Shown here in pieces: positions 1 to 8,161 of a DNA stretch of 64,000 nt. The notes under the pieces were generated by a model, which saw only the letters and a program-made list of their open reading frames with translations, did no database searches and had not been told where the DNA came from. The DNA is from JBDWFY01 sp039976075 (GTDB taxonomy: Bacteria > Pseudomonadota > Alphaproteobacteria > Rhizobiales > Stappiaceae). The first letter of the stretch is position 1. Every line of letters begins with the position of its first letter. Location of the stretch: positions 930,001 to 994,000 of the forward strand of contig JBDWFY010000001.1 of the NCBI GenBank assembly GCA_039976075.1, in the 5' to 3' direction. A program made the translations under genes and the position numbers.

Positions 1-1
1 A

Positions 2-721
2 TCAGACTTCACGGTCTTCAGCCTTAATTCTTCCGCGATCGTTCGCCTGGCAGCCTTTGGCGACAAAGGTGCTGCGAGTGGCGCCAGGCAGGGCGCAATA
101 TTTATCGATATGTCATCCATTGAACCTGAAGCCACCCGGGCGCTTGCAGCCGAAGCGGAGCAGCTTGGCATCGGCTGGGTCGATGCACCACTGTCCGGCG
201 GCGCACCCAAAGCTCTGATCGGTCAGCTGACCTTGATGGTCGGCGGGGAAGAGGCTCATGTTGATCAAGCGTTCAAGTGTCTGAAAGATGTTGCATCCAA
301 CTATACCCACATGGGATCCAGTGGTGCGGGCCAGACGACCAAAATCATCAATCAGGTCTTGTGCGGGCTTGGATTTCTGGCAGTTGCTGAAGCAACCCAA
401 CTGGCGCTTGATGCCGGTGTCAATGCAGCAAAAATTCCACAAGCGCTGAGCGGTGGCCGGGCCGACAGCGCACTCTTGCAGGAATACATGCCGCGGTTTG
501 CTTCCAAGGACTACCGGCGTACGGGCCGGATCGACAATATGGTCAAAGATCTCATCTTCGCGCAGAACCTGTCCGCCGAAACCGGTACAACCATGCCTAT
601 GACGGCTCTGTGTCTGGAGATTCATAAAATGCTGACAGCAGCCGGCTTGGGTGGAGAAGACGAAGCCGCTATTATGGAGTATTTCAAGGGCCCAAGGCCG
701 GAAAATATCAATCAGGACTGA
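2..721 (+). CDS. 3-hydroxyisobutyrate dehydrogenase family oxidoreductase (5' end outside window)
   Basis: The reading frame is open from the left edge, so only the C-terminal two thirds are present. The visible part begins in the Rossmann domain and has the family signatures: an IDMSS strand (DxSS/T), the substrate-binding DAPLSGGAPKA segment with GQLTLMVGG, and the catalytic-lysine helix GAGQTTKIINQ. The rest is the all-helical C-terminal dimerisation domain. The family uses NAD(P) to oxidise beta-hydroxyacids such as 3-hydroxyisobutyrate or to reduce tartronate semialdehyde. The substrate cannot be chosen from sequence. A LacI regulator follows in the same direction and may control it. An internal ATG at 110 is unlikely to be the start, because conserved sequence continues upstream. 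Confidence 0.85.
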   Translation, partial: SDFTVFSLNSSAIVRLAAFGDKGAASGARQGAIFIDMSSIEPEATRALAAEAEQLGIGWVDAPLSGGAPKALIGQLTLMVGGEEAHVDQAFKCLKDVASNYTHMGSSGAGQTTKIINQVLCGLGFLAVAEATQLALDAGVNAAKIPQALSGGRADSALLQEYMPRFASKDYRRTGRIDNMVKDLIFAQNLSAETGTTMPMTALCLEIHKMLTAAGLGGEDEAAIMEYFKGPRPENINQD

Positions 722-842
722 GTCGCATTTGCGTCTCCTGATGAAGAACTGACACCCGGCCTGGCTGCGGCATTCTTTCGCCTGAAGAGCTCATGTGGCA
801 TTGTCGGCTCTTTAAAAGCTTCTGCTAACTGGAAACAAAGAA

Positions 843-1874
843 TTGAGAACAAAGACAAAGTCGCCAACCATGGCGGACGTCGCCAAACTGGCGGGTGTCT
901 CCACAATGACCGTCTCTCGAGCGCTTAAACCGGAAACCTCCGTGAGCCGCGCAACGCGCGAAAGAATTGAGAAAGCCGCTGAGGAACTGGGATACGTTCT
1001 GGATTCGATCGCCTCCAGTTTTTCTTCTGGCAGAACAGGGTTCGTGGCCGTCACGATCCCTTCCATCAACAACGCAAATTTTGCCGACACAATAAAGGCG
1101 CTGTCTGACAAGCTGGCCGAAGCAAACTTGCAGGTTATTCTGGGCTACACGAATTACGACACATTCCAGGAAGAACACCTTGTTGAACAACTGCTGAAAA
1201 GACGACCTGAAGCCATTGTTGTAACAGGTGGTGTTCACACGCTCCGATGCCGTACATTGCTGACGAACGCCGGGATTCCTGTAGTGGAAACATGGGACTT
1301 GCCGGATAATCCGATTGATCAGGTCGTTGGTTTTTCAAATTCGCGATCATCGCAGCTGATGGTCGACCACTTTATAGAATGCGGATTGTCAAAAATCGGA
1401 TTTGTCGGTGGTGACAATGAACGGGACAACAGAGGTCATGATCGCTATCGCGGATTTTGTGACACGCTGGAAAAACACGGCCTCCAGGCAACGCGCGTTT
1501 CGTTCAATGTGCAGTTTCCATTTTCCATCAGCCAGGGTGCGGCAGGCATTCGTGAGCTGCTGAATGATTGGCCCGACACTGAAGCGGTTATGTGCGTTTC
1601 CGACCTGATTGCATTCGGCGCCATGACCGAGTGTCAACGGATGGGGCTGCGCGTTCCCGCAGACATCGCCATTGGCGGATTTGGCGCGTATGATTTGGGA
1701 GAATTTGCTTATCCTGCGATCACCACAATCGACGTAGGTGCTGCTGCCATTGGAAGACTGACAGCTGAAAAATTATTGAACATGCTTGCAAATGAAGATT
1801 CCGCCGTCGACACGGACGGAACATTGGAGACGGCCCCCCGGCTCATTGTGAGGCAAAGCAGTCAGCCGACATGA
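843..1874 (+). CDS. LacI/GntR-family transcriptional regulator
   Basis: A 343-residue LacI-type repressor. The N-terminal helix-turn-helix and hinge are clear (MADVAKLAGVSTMTVSRAL, then ELGYVLDSIASSF), followed by a periplasmic-binding-protein-like effector domain (VAVTIPSINNANFADTI, EAIVVTGG, VGGDNERDNRGHDRYRGF, EAVMCVSDLIAFGAM). The hinge residues around 50 resemble gluconate-type GntR members more than LacI itself. The first possible start is TTG at 843, with GGAAA about 10 bases upstream. ATG at 870 directly before the HTH is an alternative. It lies downstream of a hydroxyacid dehydrogenase fragment and tail-to-tail with a second LacI gene, separated by a palindromic repeat. The effector is unknown, probably a sugar or sugar acid. 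Confidence 0.9.
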   Translation: MRTKTKSPTMADVAKLAGVSTMTVSRALKPETSVSRATRERIEKAAEELGYVLDSIASSFSSGRTGFVAVTIPSINNANFADTIKALSDKLAEANLQVILGYTNYDTFQEEHLVEQLLKRRPEAIVVTGGVHTLRCRTLLTNAGIPVVETWDLPDNPIDQVVGFSNSRSSQLMVDHFIECGLSKIGFVGGDNERDNRGHDRYRGFCDTLEKHGLQATRVSFNVQFPFSISQGAAGIRELLNDWPDTEAVMCVSDLIAFGAMTECQRMGLRVPADIAIGGFGAYDLGEFAYPAITTIDVGAAAIGRLTAEKLLNMLANEDSAVDTDGTLETAPRLIVRQSSQPT

Positions 1875-1884
1875 ATTTGACTTC

Positions 1885-1991
1885 CTAGAGCATTGCTCGC
1901 GATCTCTGGATGGCGTGAAATGCTCCAAGTTTTTGTTTTAACGCGTACCCTTATCGCAAAGATGAATCGACCTACACGGGATACGCTCTAG
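1885..1991 (+). repeat. CTAG-bounded palindromic intergenic repeat, copy 1
   Basis: This element begins and ends with CTAG and lies between two convergent LacI genes. It has a 5' hairpin half (GAGCATTGC...GAAATGCTCC), then a TTTTTGTTTT run, a GCGTACCC stretch and a terminal ACGCTCTAG. It aligns with the copies at 7300-7405 and 33331-33436. The terminal CTA on the plus strand is the TAG stop codon of the minus-strand LacI gene ending at 1988. The structure resembles the palindromic repeats common between Rhizobiales genes; that identification is from memory. Confidence 0.75.
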
Positions 1992-2992
1992 GTCGTATTA
2001 CCCTGCACGAACGTTACTTCAACCTGATGTTTGTCGATCTCTGTGTCTCCCTCAATGAACTTCAGGATTGCACTTGCAGCTGCTTCCCCGATTGCCCGTC
2101 GTGAAACGTTCAGTGTGGTTAGCCGTGTACGCACCGCCTGCCCTATCGATGTGCCGTTGAAGCCGGCTGCAGCCACTTGCTCCGGAATATTGATCCCCGC
2201 CTCATAGAGCCATGACATCCCTCCCGTGGCCATGGCGTCGTTGAGATAATAGATCGCATCGGTATCCGGATGTTTTCTGATCAAGCTTTCTGTTAGCTGC
2301 CGGCCTGTCAGGGACTGACGAGAGCCATCAATTGACGTCTCCACACGCAACTCTCTGGACGCATCCTGCATGGTGTCCCGGAAGCCCTGGAACCGTTGCC
2401 TTGCACACAAATCCAGATCGAGTTCCGATCCGACATAGGCGACTTTGCGGAAATCACACTCAATAAAATGGCGCGCCATCGTTTCTCCAGCTTCATAATG
2501 CGATAGCCCGATTGTCAGATCACCGACTGCGTCTTCTCCGTCCCAGAGTGATATCAGCGGGCAGCGCCGCTTTGCGATCAGAGCCAATGTTTCTTCGCTT
2601 CGATCGATACCGCCGCTTATGATCAAACCAGCCGGCTGAAGTGACAGCATGGTGGACAGCGCTTCATATTCAATCTGCGGATCAAATAGAGACTCTCCAA
2701 TTAACGTATTAAACCCCTTCGGACGGATAACGCTGTTGGTACCGCTCAGAACTTCGGCGAAAATAGTGTCTGACGCCGAGGGAATAATTATCCCGATCAT
2801 CGAACTTTTTTGCGAGCTCAGAAGTCCGGCCAACGAATTTTTCACGTAGCCAAGTTCATCAACGGCTTTGTGAATTTTATCCCGCGTATCCTTGGAAATG
2901 CTACCCGTGTCCCGCAATACCTTGGACACAGTCATTTTGCTGACACCTGCCAGCGCTGCGACATCTGCAATTGTTACATTGTTCTTTTTCAA
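1988..2992 (-). CDS. LacI-family transcriptional regulator of the TRAP transporter operon
   Basis: A 334-residue LacI-type regulator with a DNA-binding domain at residues 6-60 (TIADVAALAGVSKMTVSKVL, DELGYVKNSLAGLL) and a type I periplasmic-binding fold (IGIIIPSASDTIFAEVL, GLIISGGIDRSEE, VAYVGSELDLDLCARQRFQ). The start is a TTG at 2992, three codons before the HTH, with GGGAAC about 11 bases upstream; no ATG gives a complete HTH. It is transcribed away from the TRAP genes. The 129-base gap between them holds a perfect 14-bp palindrome with a central CG, as LacI operators have. I infer that it represses the transporter and perhaps itself. Its stop codon lies inside the terminal CTAG of a repeat element. 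Confidence 0.9.
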   Translation of the reverse strand: MKKNNVTIADVAALAGVSKMTVSKVLRDTGSISKDTRDKIHKAVDELGYVKNSLAGLLSSQKSSMIGIIIPSASDTIFAEVLSGTNSVIRPKGFNTLIGESLFDPQIEYEALSTMLSLQPAGLIISGGIDRSEETLALIAKRRCPLISLWDGEDAVGDLTIGLSHYEAGETMARHFIECDFRKVAYVGSELDLDLCARQRFQGFRDTMQDASRELRVETSIDGSRQSLTGRQLTESLIRKHPDTDAIYYLNDAMATGGMSWLYEAGINIPEQVAAAGFNGTSIGQAVRTRLTTLNVSRRAIGEAAASAILKFIEGDTEIDKHQVEVTFVQGNTT

Positions 2993-3079
2993 CTGCTTAC
3001 TCGTTCCCTGTTCGATGCAATCTGGCGATTGTATTTATTTTGATAACCAGCGGCTTGCTTTCCCAGTTTCGCTAAAGTA

Positions 3080-3093
3080 GGTTATCGATAACC
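3080..3093. promoter_or_regulatory. LacI-family operator upstream of dctQMP
   Basis: A perfect 14-bp palindrome GGTTATCGATAACC with a central CG step lies 28 bases before the GTG start of the TRAP small permease, in the gap shared with the divergent LacI gene. LacI/GntR-family operators are typically 14-20 bp palindromes with central CG. Binding here by the 1988-2992 protein would block transcription of the transporter. The assignment to that regulator is inference from position. Confidence 0.7.
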
Positions 3094-3121
3094 CAACTTC
3101 AATACAGATGAGGAAACGGAA

Positions 3122-3619
3122 GTGATTTGGGAGGCAGCAAAGAGGCTTTCGGAGGCGCTTTGGCATGTGATTGACGTCGTAATGGCTGGGTTGATGGCAA
3201 TGATGGTCATCCTTGTTTTCACAAATGTCGTTCTGCGCTACGGATTCTCCTCAGGTTTACGCCCATCAGTAGAATTATCAAGGATGGGGTTTGTTTGGAT
3301 CGTCATGCTGGGTGCTGTCGTTGTGCTCCGCCGAGGCGAGCATCTGGCGATTCCCGAGATTTCCGAGGCACTTTTTCCGCGATTTGTTCCCTACCTGCGC
3401 CGCTTCTCCCAACTTGTCATTCTCGTTTCAGTAGCGATGCTTTTCTGGGGTGCTTCCAAACAGGTCCTCGCTAACTGGAACAACGTTTCTCAGCTTACTG
3501 GTCTTCCCACCGGATTGCTCTACGTATCTGGCGGAATCTCGGGGTTTTTGATGTTTTTTATTACGCTCAGACAGCTGTTTTCCCCTCTTACAGCATCCGA
3601 TAGAAGAGCGGAAAAATGA
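3122..3619 (+). CDS. dctQ: TRAP transporter small permease (DctQ)
   Basis: A 165-residue membrane protein with four hydrophobic segments (about residues 17-38, 55-70, 91-110 and 128-148), the usual topology and length for the DctQ subunit of tripartite ATP-independent periplasmic transporters. Family-like features are FTNVVLRYGF after the first helix and ELSRMGFVWIVMLGAVVVLRRGEH before the amphipathic segment. The start is GTG at 3122, preceded by GAGGAAAC at a good distance. The stop overlaps the ATG of dctM (ATGA), which implies translational coupling. The partners are the large permease and the binding protein downstream. The transported substrate is an organic or sugar acid that cannot be named. 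Confidence 0.88.
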   Translation: MIWEAAKRLSEALWHVIDVVMAGLMAMMVILVFTNVVLRYGFSSGLRPSVELSRMGFVWIVMLGAVVVLRRGEHLAIPEISEALFPRFVPYLRRFSQLVILVSVAMLFWGASKQVLANWNNVSQLTGLPTGLLYVSGGISGFLMFFITLRQLFSPLTASDRRAEK

Positions 3620-4896
3620 CATTAGTGCTCTTCCTTGGCGTCTTGATCGGCGGCATCCTGATTGGGATTCCGATTGCGTTTTCCCTGTTGCTGAGCGCCA
3701 TGGCACTCATGATCTACATGGGCATATTCAGTTCGGATATTCTCGCCCAGTCGCTGATCAATGGCGTCAACAGTTTTCCACTGCTCGCAATTCCGTTTTT
3801 CATGATTGCCGGTGAGGTGATGTCTTCCGGCGGGCTGGCCAAACGCATTGTCCGGTTGGCGAGCACATTGCTGGGCCATCGGAAAGGCGGGCTGGGTTAT
3901 GTGGTCATATTCACCTCGGTTCTGCTGGCGGGATTGTCAGGATCCGCGGTTGCTGACGCCGCAGCACTGTCAGCAATGCTGTTCCCAATGATGGCCAAAG
4001 CGAATTACCCCAAGGGCAGGTCTGCTGGTCTTCTGGCTTCGGGCGGGATCATCGCGCCAGTCATCCCTCCTTCGTTACCGCTGATCCTGATCGGCGTTGC
4101 AGGCAACATTTCCATTGCCAAGCTGTTCATCGCCGGGATTGTACCAGGCTTGATGATGGGCGGCGTGCTGGTGCTGGTCTGGAGTATTCTTGTCCGGAAT
4201 GAAGACCTGGAAACGCTTCCCCGAGCATCGACGAAAGAGCGCATCGACGCCTTTGGTGGTGCATTTTTTGCTCTCCTGCTTCCTATAATTATCATCGGTG
4301 GGATTCGGTTCGGCATTTTCACACCCACCGAGGCAGCAGTGGTGGCCGCGGTCTACGCCATCGTTGTTTCCGCATTAATCTATCGTGAAATGACATGGGG
4401 CGGTCTCTACCACCTGCTGGTCCGTTCGGCGCGATCGACCGCGATGGTGATGTTCCTGGTCGGTTGCGCAATGGTTGCCGCCTGGGTGATCACGATTGCC
4501 CAATTGCCGCAGCAACTGGTCGAGCTGCTGGGACCGCTGGTCGATAGTCCTCGCCTGCTGATGGCAACAATCATGATTATCGTCTTTTTGGTGGGCATGG
4601 TTATGGATCTGGGCCCCTCAGTGCTCATCCTGGCTCCCCTCTTCATGCCTGTCGTCAAAGAAGCGGGAATCGATCCTGTTTATTTCGGGGTCATGTTCAT
4701 AATCAACGCCTCCATCGGGTTGATAACACCGCCCGTTGGAAACGTGCTGAATGTCGTCTGCGGGGTCTCACGAGTACCTCTGACATCAGCAGTCAGTGGT
4801 GTATGGCCGTTTGTCATTGCCTACACCGTATTGCTTGCGATCTTCGTTGCATTCCCAAGCATCATTATCATTCCGATGAAGCTGCTCATCGGCTAA
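3616..4896 (+). CDS. dctM: TRAP transporter large permease (DctM)
   Basis: A 426-residue, very hydrophobic protein with about 12 predicted membrane helices and the DctM family pattern: GVLIGGILIGIPIAFSLLLS at the N terminus, PLLAIPFFMIAGEVMSSGG, GLSGSAVADAAAL and GLITPPVGNVLNVVCGVS near the C terminus. It forms the Na+- or H+-driven channel of a TRAP importer. The ATG overlaps the dctQ stop by four bases and dctP follows after 17 bases, so the three genes form one operon. Family length is normal and the gene is intact. Confidence 0.93.
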   Translation: MTLVLFLGVLIGGILIGIPIAFSLLLSAMALMIYMGIFSSDILAQSLINGVNSFPLLAIPFFMIAGEVMSSGGLAKRIVRLASTLLGHRKGGLGYVVIFTSVLLAGLSGSAVADAAALSAMLFPMMAKANYPKGRSAGLLASGGIIAPVIPPSLPLILIGVAGNISIAKLFIAGIVPGLMMGGVLVLVWSILVRNEDLETLPRASTKERIDAFGGAFFALLLPIIIIGGIRFGIFTPTEAAVVAAVYAIVVSALIYREMTWGGLYHLLVRSARSTAMVMFLVGCAMVAAWVITIAQLPQQLVELLGPLVDSPRLLMATIMIIVFLVGMVMDLGPSVLILAPLFMPVVKEAGIDPVYFGVMFIINASIGLITPPVGNVLNVVCGVSRVPLTSAVSGVWPFVIAYTVLLAIFVAFPSIIIIPMKLLIG

Positions 4897-4913
4897 CCCA
4901 GGGAGGAAATAGT

Positions 4914-5894
4914 ATGAAAACTATTCTCAAAACAGTCGCCGCCGTGTCGGCTCTCGTTCTTTCGTTGTCAACGGCACAGGCGGAAACCGTATTGAAATTC
5001 GGCCATCCGGCACCTGAAACCGATCTTTCACACAAAATGGCGCTGAAATTTGCTGATGCGGTGAAAGAAGGCACCAACGGCTCCGTGGTCATTCAGGTGT
5101 TTCCAAACGGTCAGCTCGGCACTGATCAGCAACTGATCGACGGCGTTCGTTCAGGCATCATTGATTTTGAGCTGTCCGGCCTGAACAACTTTACCGGCAT
5201 GATCCCGGAGGCAGGTGCATTCACCCTGCCCTTCATGTTTCCCAACCGTGAAACGGCGTACAAAGTGCTCGATGGAGAGGTCGGCCAAGGCGTTCTGACC
5301 AGCCTGGAAGAATTCGGTCTTAAAGGACTTGGGTTTCCTGAAAATGGGTACCGCAACATCACAAACAATCGTGGTGCGGTAAAGGTCCCGGCAGATCTGG
5401 GCGGCGTCGTTATGCGGGTCAACAATTCCAAAGCTCTCAACGATCTTTTCCAGTCTCTGGATGCCAATCCTCAGCAAATTCCCGTGGCTGAACTCTACAC
5501 GGCTCTGGAAACAGGTGTAGTCAACGCGCAAGACCACCCGATCTGGGTCGTGGAAGCGTTCAAGTTCTATGAAGTTCAGAAGTATCTCAGCCTGTCACAG
5601 CACGCCTACTCGGCTTTGACCATTGTGATGAACCTCGATCGGTTCAACAGCCTGACACCTGACGAACAAAAGGTCATTGTGGAGGCAGCGGCTGAGGCTG
5701 TCGCCTTCCAGCGTGCCGCAAATCAGGAAGCCGAAGAGGAAAAGATCAAGTTTCTTGAAGGTGAAGGCATGGTCGTTAATCGTGACGTTGACAGCGCTGC
5801 GTTTCAGGAAGCGGCCAAACCGGTTTGGGAAAACTTCAAAAAGGAAAATGGCGACGTGCTGATCAACGCCATTCTCGAAGCATCCAAATCTTGA
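4914..5894 (+). CDS. dctP: TRAP transporter periplasmic substrate-binding protein (DctP)
   Basis: A 326-residue exported binding protein. The start is the ATG at 4914, preceded by GGGAGGAAAT; this puts a clean Sec signal peptide at the N terminus (hydrophobic core VSALVLSLSTAQA, cleavage near residue 23). Upstream in-frame starts would add a stretch inside dctM. DctP family signatures include LKFGHPAPETDLSHKMALKF, QVFPNGQLGTDQQLIDGVRSG and MNLDRFNSLTPDEQKVI. A substrate-binding arginine is expected near MRVNNS. This is the last gene of the dctQMP operon, followed by a hairpin terminator. Confidence 0.93.
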   Translation: MKTILKTVAAVSALVLSLSTAQAETVLKFGHPAPETDLSHKMALKFADAVKEGTNGSVVIQVFPNGQLGTDQQLIDGVRSGIIDFELSGLNNFTGMIPEAGAFTLPFMFPNRETAYKVLDGEVGQGVLTSLEEFGLKGLGFPENGYRNITNNRGAVKVPADLGGVVMRVNNSKALNDLFQSLDANPQQIPVAELYTALETGVVNAQDHPIWVVEAFKFYEVQKYLSLSQHAYSALTIVMNLDRFNSLTPDEQKVIVEAAAEAVAFQRAANQEAEEEKIKFLEGEGMVVNRDVDSAAFQEAAKPVWENFKKENGDVLINAILEASKS

Positions 5895-5953
5895 TTGACG
5901 GCTAGATGGCACCTTTCCAGGAGGGTGCTGTGTCCATCAATTTCGGTAAAGGT

Positions 5954-5982
5954 AAAGGCGGCCGATAGCGGTCGCCTTTATC
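5954..5982 (+). terminator. Hairpin terminator after dctP
   Basis: Inverted arms AAAGGCGGCC and GGTCGCCTTT (one G-T type mismatch) flank a short loop and end in TTTATCC, about 60 bases after the dctP stop. The T-run is short, so termination may be partial. Confidence 0.55.
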
Positions 5983-6092
5983 CATTTCGCCCGAGCCATG
6001 ATTTGTTGAGAGGGTTCTCGTAGTGTTGCAGACACGGCAACCGATACTTGGTTCAACAATCGAAATTCATGCGCCAGATATTAAAGCCGATG

Positions 6093-6407
6093 CTATTCTA
6101 CGTTTAAGAATATCGTCCCATCTTCAATGGTAACGGGATAGATTTTTAGCTTCACGCAGGCCGGGGCAACTGTGGGATCACCCGTTCTGTAGTCAAACGC
6201 GCCAAAATGAAGCGGGCATTCAATCTCGTATCCATCCACGATACCGTCGCCCAGATGGGCTTTCTCATGAGTGCAGTACCCGTCCGTTGCGAAAAAATCG
6301 CCTTCCGGCCCGTGATAGATCGCGAAAGTGCGCTCACCATGATCGAAGCGCAAAACATCTTCTTCTTCAATCTCACTGGTTCTGCAGACTTTAATCAAGT
6401 TGTTCAT
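6093..6407 (-). CDS. Rieske [2Fe-2S] ferredoxin (MocE-like)
   Basis: A 104-residue soluble Rieske ferredoxin. The cluster ligands are visible as C45-x-H47 (CTHEKAHLGDG) and C64-x2-H67 (CPLHFGAFD), with the usual 16-residue spacing. Start ATG 6407 is preceded by AGGATTT; an in-frame ATG seven codons upstream lacks this site. Such ferredoxins carry electrons from a flavin reductase to an oxygenase. The reductase at 10063-11316 and the membrane di-iron hydroxylase at 9047-10066 are the obvious partners, an arrangement like the mocDEF genes of rhizopine degradation. It is the last gene of a minus-strand set behind the PanB-like gene. Confidence 0.9.
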   Translation of the reverse strand: MNNLIKVCRTSEIEEEDVLRFDHGERTFAIYHGPEGDFFATDGYCTHEKAHLGDGIVDGYEIECPLHFGAFDYRTGDPTVAPACVKLKIYPVTIEDGTIFLNVE

Positions 6408-6453
6408 TGTAAATCCTTTTGACGACAAACAAGCACCAACCGATGGATCGCGC

Positions 6454-7275
6454 TTACAAGCTGTTCAAAACCGTCCGAAACCGGTCAAGTTCATTGGGTG
6501 CAGCGCTCGGCGTTTCGGCGTCACCGGGGAACTGCCCATCCACTGTGGCATCCCGAAAAGCACTCAATGCGTCGACGCGGGCTCGGTACAGTTGCTCGTG
6601 TATCTTTCCCAGATCACCAAACCGCCTTGCATGGCGCGGAGCATGCGATGTCTCCCCGCAAAGATCGTTCATGAAAAGGAAAATTATGTCGGCTCCTTTT
6701 CCCGAGCCCAGTGACGATGTCAAAAGACTGGTTCTTTTGGAAATCTCAGCCATCACCTCCCCGGCAATGACCTCACATTCAACAGCAAAGGCACCGGCAT
6801 CCTCGAGTCTCTTGAAGTTTCTGTAGAGTTCGGTCGCCTCTTCCGCCGTTTTGCCCACGGCACGCATGCCACCAACCCAGATGCTCTTGCGGGGAACAAG
6901 TCCAAGATGACCCATGACCGGGATGTCCTCCCGCGCGAGGGTTTCCACAACATGAAAACTGCGCGGCGTGATGATAGCGTCCGCACCCAGATGCAAGACG
7001 CGAAAAGCTTCACGCATAATGTCATCTGTTGTTGCGTGCTCCGTCATCTTGACGGCCGCTGTGACAAACGAAGTCGTGTTTGCTGAACGCACAGTATGAA
7101 CATTTGCCGCATCGCATACGAGCATGTCGATTTCGGCTTCTTCGACAGCGCGGGCCTCATCGGCGGTGTTGGCCGTCACCTGCACCAGTTTGGTCTTACC
7201 CTTGGCTGCCCGCATCTCGGCAATGGTAATGGCGCGCTTGGCCGGTTGCCCACCGAATGTATATATGTTCTTCAA
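6454..7275 (-). CDS. Ketopantoate hydroxymethyltransferase (PanB)-like protein
   Basis: About 273 residues with the PEP-mutase/PanB barrel layout: EMRAAKGKTKLVQVTANTAD, the family segment PVMGHLGLVPRKS and EDAGAFAVECEVIAGEVM. The normal PanB metal-binding GDS(L) motif after the second strand reads CDAANV here, so this is a divergent paralogue rather than the housekeeping pantothenate enzyme. I propose TTG 7275 as the start because GGGGAAGAAAG lies just upstream. An ATG at 7341 would add 22 residues encoded by a palindromic repeat. It sits between an SDR and a Rieske ferredoxin. Its role is probably aldol cleavage or C1 transfer on a catabolic intermediate; that is inference. Confidence 0.75.
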   Translation of the reverse strand: MKNIYTFGGQPAKRAITIAEMRAAKGKTKLVQVTANTADEARAVEEAEIDMLVCDAANVHTVRSANTTSFVTAAVKMTEHATTDDIMREAFRVLHLGADAIITPRSFHVVETLAREDIPVMGHLGLVPRKSIWVGGMRAVGKTAEEATELYRNFKRLEDAGAFAVECEVIAGEVMAEISKRTSLLTSSLGSGKGADIIFLFMNDLCGETSHAPRHARRFGDLGKIHEQLYRARVDALSAFRDATVDGQFPGDAETPSAAPNELDRFRTVLNSL

Positions 7276-7299
7276 CTTTCTTCCCCGATCAGCCCAATC

Positions 7300-7405
7300 A
7301 GAGCATTTCTCACGATCCATAGATCGCGTGAAATGCTCCAAGCCTTTGTTTTAGCACACATTAGTGTCAAGAAAGGAAAACCAACCTTTCCGGAAAACGC
7401 TCTAG
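7300..7405 (+). repeat. CTAG-type palindromic intergenic repeat, copy 2
   Basis: About 105 bp. The 5' half can fold strongly (GAGCATTTC...CGATC pairing with GATCG...GAAATGCTC). It is followed by TTTGTTTTAGC, a GTCAAGAAAGG stretch, AACCTTTCCGGAAAACGC and a terminal CTAG. It lies within a minus-strand transcription unit between the SDR gene and the PanB-like gene. The terminal CTA (7402-7404) is the TAG stop of the SDR gene. Confidence 0.75.
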
Positions 7406-8145
7406 CCACGCCCGATAAAGGGCATCGCTGTCGCCATCACTGTTATGAATTGAACGTTCGCGGTTAGTGGCAGGTTGGCCATGTGCAGAACCGAGTCCGC
7501 GACATGCTGAACATCCATCACCGGCTCGGGTTTTATCGACAGATCTGCTTGAGGCACTCCGGAACCCATTTGGGAGGTCATGTCCGAAGCGGTGTTTCCG
7601 ATATCAATCTGACCACAGGCGATATTGTAGGGGCGACCATCAAGGGAAATGCAGCGCGTGAGACCGGTTATCGCATGTTTTGAAGCCGTGTACGGTGCGG
7701 AACCAGGGCGCGGAACGGCTGCGGATATCGAACCATTATTGATAATGCGACCACCCTGCGGTGATTGCCGTCGCATCAGATTGAATGCCCCCCTTGCGCA
7801 AGCAAACGCACCAACAAGGTTCACATTGATTACCTTCAGAAAATCTTCGATAGGGACATCGCCGATCGGAGCAGCCGGGACGTTGTTGCCTGCATTGTTG
7901 AATAGAACGTCAAGTCGTCCGTGAGCGCGTTCAATCTGCTCATAAAGCGCATCAACCTGAGCGGGATCCGTCACATCACACGCGATTGCCGAAGCGTTGT
8001 CACCGCCGATGTCTTTAACGGCATCTTCCAGCGCATCAAGGCGCCTTCCAGTCAGCACGACGTGGTAATCATTTTCAGCCAGCGTCCGTGCACAGGCTTT
8101 TCCGATGCCGGATCCACCGCCGGTTACCAATGCAATTCCTCTCAT
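7402..8145 (-). CDS. Short-chain dehydrogenase/reductase (SDR)
   Basis: A 247-residue classical SDR. It has the cofactor motif TGGGSGIGKACA near the N terminus, NNAG at about residue 84, a catalytic serine in NNGSISAAVP and YTASKH (YxxxK). Start ATG 8145 is preceded by GTAGGAGGG, a strong ribosome site; 27 further in-frame codons upstream have none. The TGRR segment after beta-2 suggests NADP preference. It is translated right after the GntR regulator (gap 16 bases) and before the PanB-like gene, so all four minus-strand genes are probably one unit. The substrate is unknown. Confidence 0.92.
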   Translation of the reverse strand: MRGIALVTGGGSGIGKACARTLAENDYHVVLTGRRLDALEDAVKDIGGDNASAIACDVTDPAQVDALYEQIERAHGRLDVLFNNAGNNVPAAPIGDVPIEDFLKVINVNLVGAFACARGAFNLMRRQSPQGGRIINNGSISAAVPRPGSAPYTASKHAITGLTRCISLDGRPYNIACGQIDIGNTASDMTSQMGSGVPQADLSIKPEPVMDVQHVADSVLHMANLPLTANVQFITVMATAMPFIGRG

Positions 8146-8161
8146 AATATCCCTCCTACTG

